DNA of 7,459 nucleotides, from NCBI GenBank assembly GCA_001828445.1, contig MHYJ01000148.1, positions 3,543-11,001 on the forward strand, read 5' to 3'. The notes below the pieces were generated by a model, which saw nothing but the letters and a program-made list of their open reading frames with translations, was not told where the DNA came from and searched no databases. This document shows, piece after piece, positions 5,980 through 7,459 of the stretch (the stretch's first letter is position 1; every line of letters begins with the position of its first letter). The DNA comes from Planctomycetes bacterium RBG_16_43_13. GTDB taxonomy: Bacteria > Planctomycetota > MHYJ01. Position numbers and translations under genes: made by a program.

Positions 5980-7459
5980 TCACTGATTATATTTCTCATC
6001 AACAGTCCATTCTATACCAGGGCGAGGTGCTTGCCCCATCTTATATATTTCTACATTTTTGAAACGTCTATGGACGAGCAACAGTGATTCTCCATTATAT
6101 AAAAAAGTATATGGCTGGTCATTGTATATTATCTCGTGTAGCTTATGGAACATTTCGTTACGCTTTTTTTCATCTAACTCCTCGCGAGCGGCCTCCATTA
6201 GTTTGTCCGCATCAGGATTTTTATACCCTATATAGTTAGAGCCACGTTCGCCGCCCTGTGATGAGTGCCATACTTGATATGGGTCCTGTTGAACAGCAGT
6301 CCATGACCAACCCAACATAACTACCGTGAACTGACGCTGACTCAGCATCTCTTCAAAGGTGGCCCACTCAAGTCGCCTTATATCCATAATTATACCAACC
6401 TTTTTTACCTCTTGTTGTACAACAGAGACAATCTTCTCAGCCGTAGGATTGGTGCTCGGTATCAGAAACTCGAACTTAAACTGCTCAACATCTTTATCTA
6501 AGACCTTGTCTAAGATGCCGTCTCCATCTGTATCCTTCCACCCCGCAGACGCTAAAATTTCCTTTGCCTTTTCTGGATTATATGGGACAGGTTTTAAGTC
6601 CTTGTTATATTGGTCTGATTGGAAGTAAAATCCTCCTGTAACTCTTGTCCCATACCCATAGTTAATCTTGTCTATTATTAATTTCACGTCTACCAAATGG
6701 CTCATAGCCAATCTCACCTGTTTATCTGAAAATATCTTGTGCGTATTATTCCATCCGATATAGCTGTAGCCGGGTCTGTAATATTTAAGTAGCTGATATT
6801 CCTTATCTATATTCTTATCACTTTTAACTTCCTTCTCGTATTGGATGGGCATTAACCCCATCATATCGAGTTCCCCTCGTCTGAGCGCCTGTAGTGCCGC
6901 TGTAGGGTCTGTAATCAGTTTGAATATAATTTTCTTTATAGCTGGTTTCTTACCCCAATATTCGTCATTTCTAACCAATACGATCTTCTGTCCACTCTCC
7001 CATTTATCGAATTTATAGGGGCCCGTTCCAAGTGGGTTACGTCCAATATCGTGTGTATTGAAGTCAGCAGTATTTTTCATATCCTTGAAAAGGTGTCTCG
7101 GAAGTGGCGACATACTACCAAGTTGCTCAAGGGTTAGAAAATATTTCTTTTTGTTATAGAATTTAATAGTGTAGTCATCTAATATTTCTATCTTATCTAC
7201 CATCTCGTAGTAGTTCTTCAAATGTTGAGAGTCAACATTCTTATCCATCATCATATCGAATGAGAACTTGAAATCGTGTGCTGTGAGAGGAGTGCCATCA
7301 TGCCACTTTGCGTTCTTGCGTAGGTTGAATGTATATACTAAACCATCTTCTGATATCTCTGGCATTTTCTCCGCCAGTTCCGGCTCATATTGTAGTGTTT
7401 TCTTATTACGGGTGATTAGCGCATCATATACATAGTCATTTACAGCACTTCCATATACA
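5980..7459 (-). CDS. oppA: Oligopeptide-type extracellular solute-binding protein family 5 (OppA/DppA-like), 5' end outside window
   Basis: The frame is open from the window edge (first full codon ends at 7458) to TGA at 5982-5980, giving 492 visible residues. Signal peptide and start are missing. The first visible residues, VYGSAVNDYVYDALITR, then LQYEPELAEKMPEISEDGL and YTFNLRKNAKWHDGTPLTAHDF, follow the standard N-lobe pattern of SBP family 5. Later come NPLGTGPYKF and GYSYIGWNNTHKIFSDKQVR, then GWKDTDGDGILDK, a stretch common in this family. An internal ATG at 7365 is not the start, because typical family sequence continues upstream of it. The protein should capture the substrate outside the cytoplasmic membrane and deliver it to OppBC. 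Cargo cannot be read from the sequence; peptides are the default, and oligosaccharides are a real option given the xylanase next to the operon. It is the first gene of the operon within view, 38 nt before oppB. Confidence 0.93.
   Translation of the reverse strand, partial: VYGSAVNDYVYDALITRNKKTLQYEPELAEKMPEISEDGLVYTFNLRKNAKWHDGTPLTAHDFKFSFDMMMDKNVDSQHLKNYYEMVDKIEILDDYTIKFYNKKKYFLTLEQLGSMSPLPRHLFKDMKNTADFNTHDIGRNPLGTGPYKFDKWESGQKIVLVRNDEYWGKKPAIKKIIFKLITDPTAALQALRRGELDMMGLMPIQYEKEVKSDKNIDKEYQLLKYYRPGYSYIGWNNTHKIFSDKQVRLAMSHLVDVKLIIDKINYGYGTRVTGGFYFQSDQYNKDLKPVPYNPEKAKEILASAGWKDTDGDGILDKVLDKDVEQFKFEFLIPSTNPTAEKIVSVVQQEVKKVGIIMDIRRLEWATFEEMLSQRQFTVVMLGWSWTAVQQDPYQVWHSSQGGERGSNYIGYKNPDADKLMEAAREELDEKKRNEMFHKLHEIIYNDQPYTFLYNGESLLLVHRRFKNVEIYKMGQAPRPGIEWTVDEKYNQ

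Noticed and set aside
6520..6545. DTDGDGILDK in OppA as a calcium-binding dockerin/TSP3-like motif
   Set aside because: Similar 'GWKDTDGDGxLDK' stretches are common in ordinary solute-binding family 5 proteins, so it does not mark a cellulosome link.
7365..7459. oppA starting at the internal ATG at 7365
   Set aside because: The frame stays open to the window edge, and the upstream codons encode conserved SBP family 5 sequence (VYGSAVNDYVYDALITR), so the true start is outside the window.

Overview
The window holds a canonical five-gene ABC transporter operon of the oligopeptide/nickel (Opp/Dpp) family on the minus strand, oppA (cut by the window end), oppB, oppC, oppD, oppF. It converges on a plus-strand gene for a lipoprotein-type GH10 endo-1,4-beta-xylanase. 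The first ~155 bases are a repeat-rich intergenic tract, followed by a 31-codon helix-turn-helix-like reading frame just in front of the xylanase.

Organism: an uncultured bacterium, probably with a Gram-negative envelope. Reasons are the lipobox signal on the xylanase, the YejE-like long form of OppC, and the 'aatttgagatttggt'-type dispersed repeats, which I associate from memory with candidate-phylum metagenome bins (Omnitrophota/Planctomycetota-like). The phylum is a guess. GC is uneven in hand counts: ~30-35% in parts of the permease genes, ~46% in oppD, ~56% in oppF.

Layout: 1-117 nested inverted and direct repeats; 106-134 possible promoter; 156-251 small HTH-like ORF; 268-1344 GH10 xylanase; 1345-1363 a 19-nt convergent gap without terminator; 1364-7459 oppF, oppD, oppC, oppB, oppA (minus strand, transcribed right to left). 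Junctions are tight: OppB/OppC share ATGA, OppD/OppF are 1 nt apart, oppC-oppD gap 21 nt, oppA-oppB gap 38 nt. The operon promoter lies outside the window.

Most notable: OppB carries a complete PKD-like (Ig-fold) domain inserted in the loop between its first and second membrane helices, on the side facing the substrate-binding protein. OppC carries an extra transmembrane hairpin at the comparable place. An Ig-fold domain in a permease loop recalls the P2 loop of MalF, which touches the maltose-binding protein. With the adjacent xylanase, and the known use of Opp-family transporters for xylo-oligosaccharides in Thermotoga, the cluster may be an uptake system for (xylo-)oligosaccharides with a receptor-contacting PKD module. 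The domain architecture is read directly from the sequence; the substrate and the role of the PKD domain are inference.
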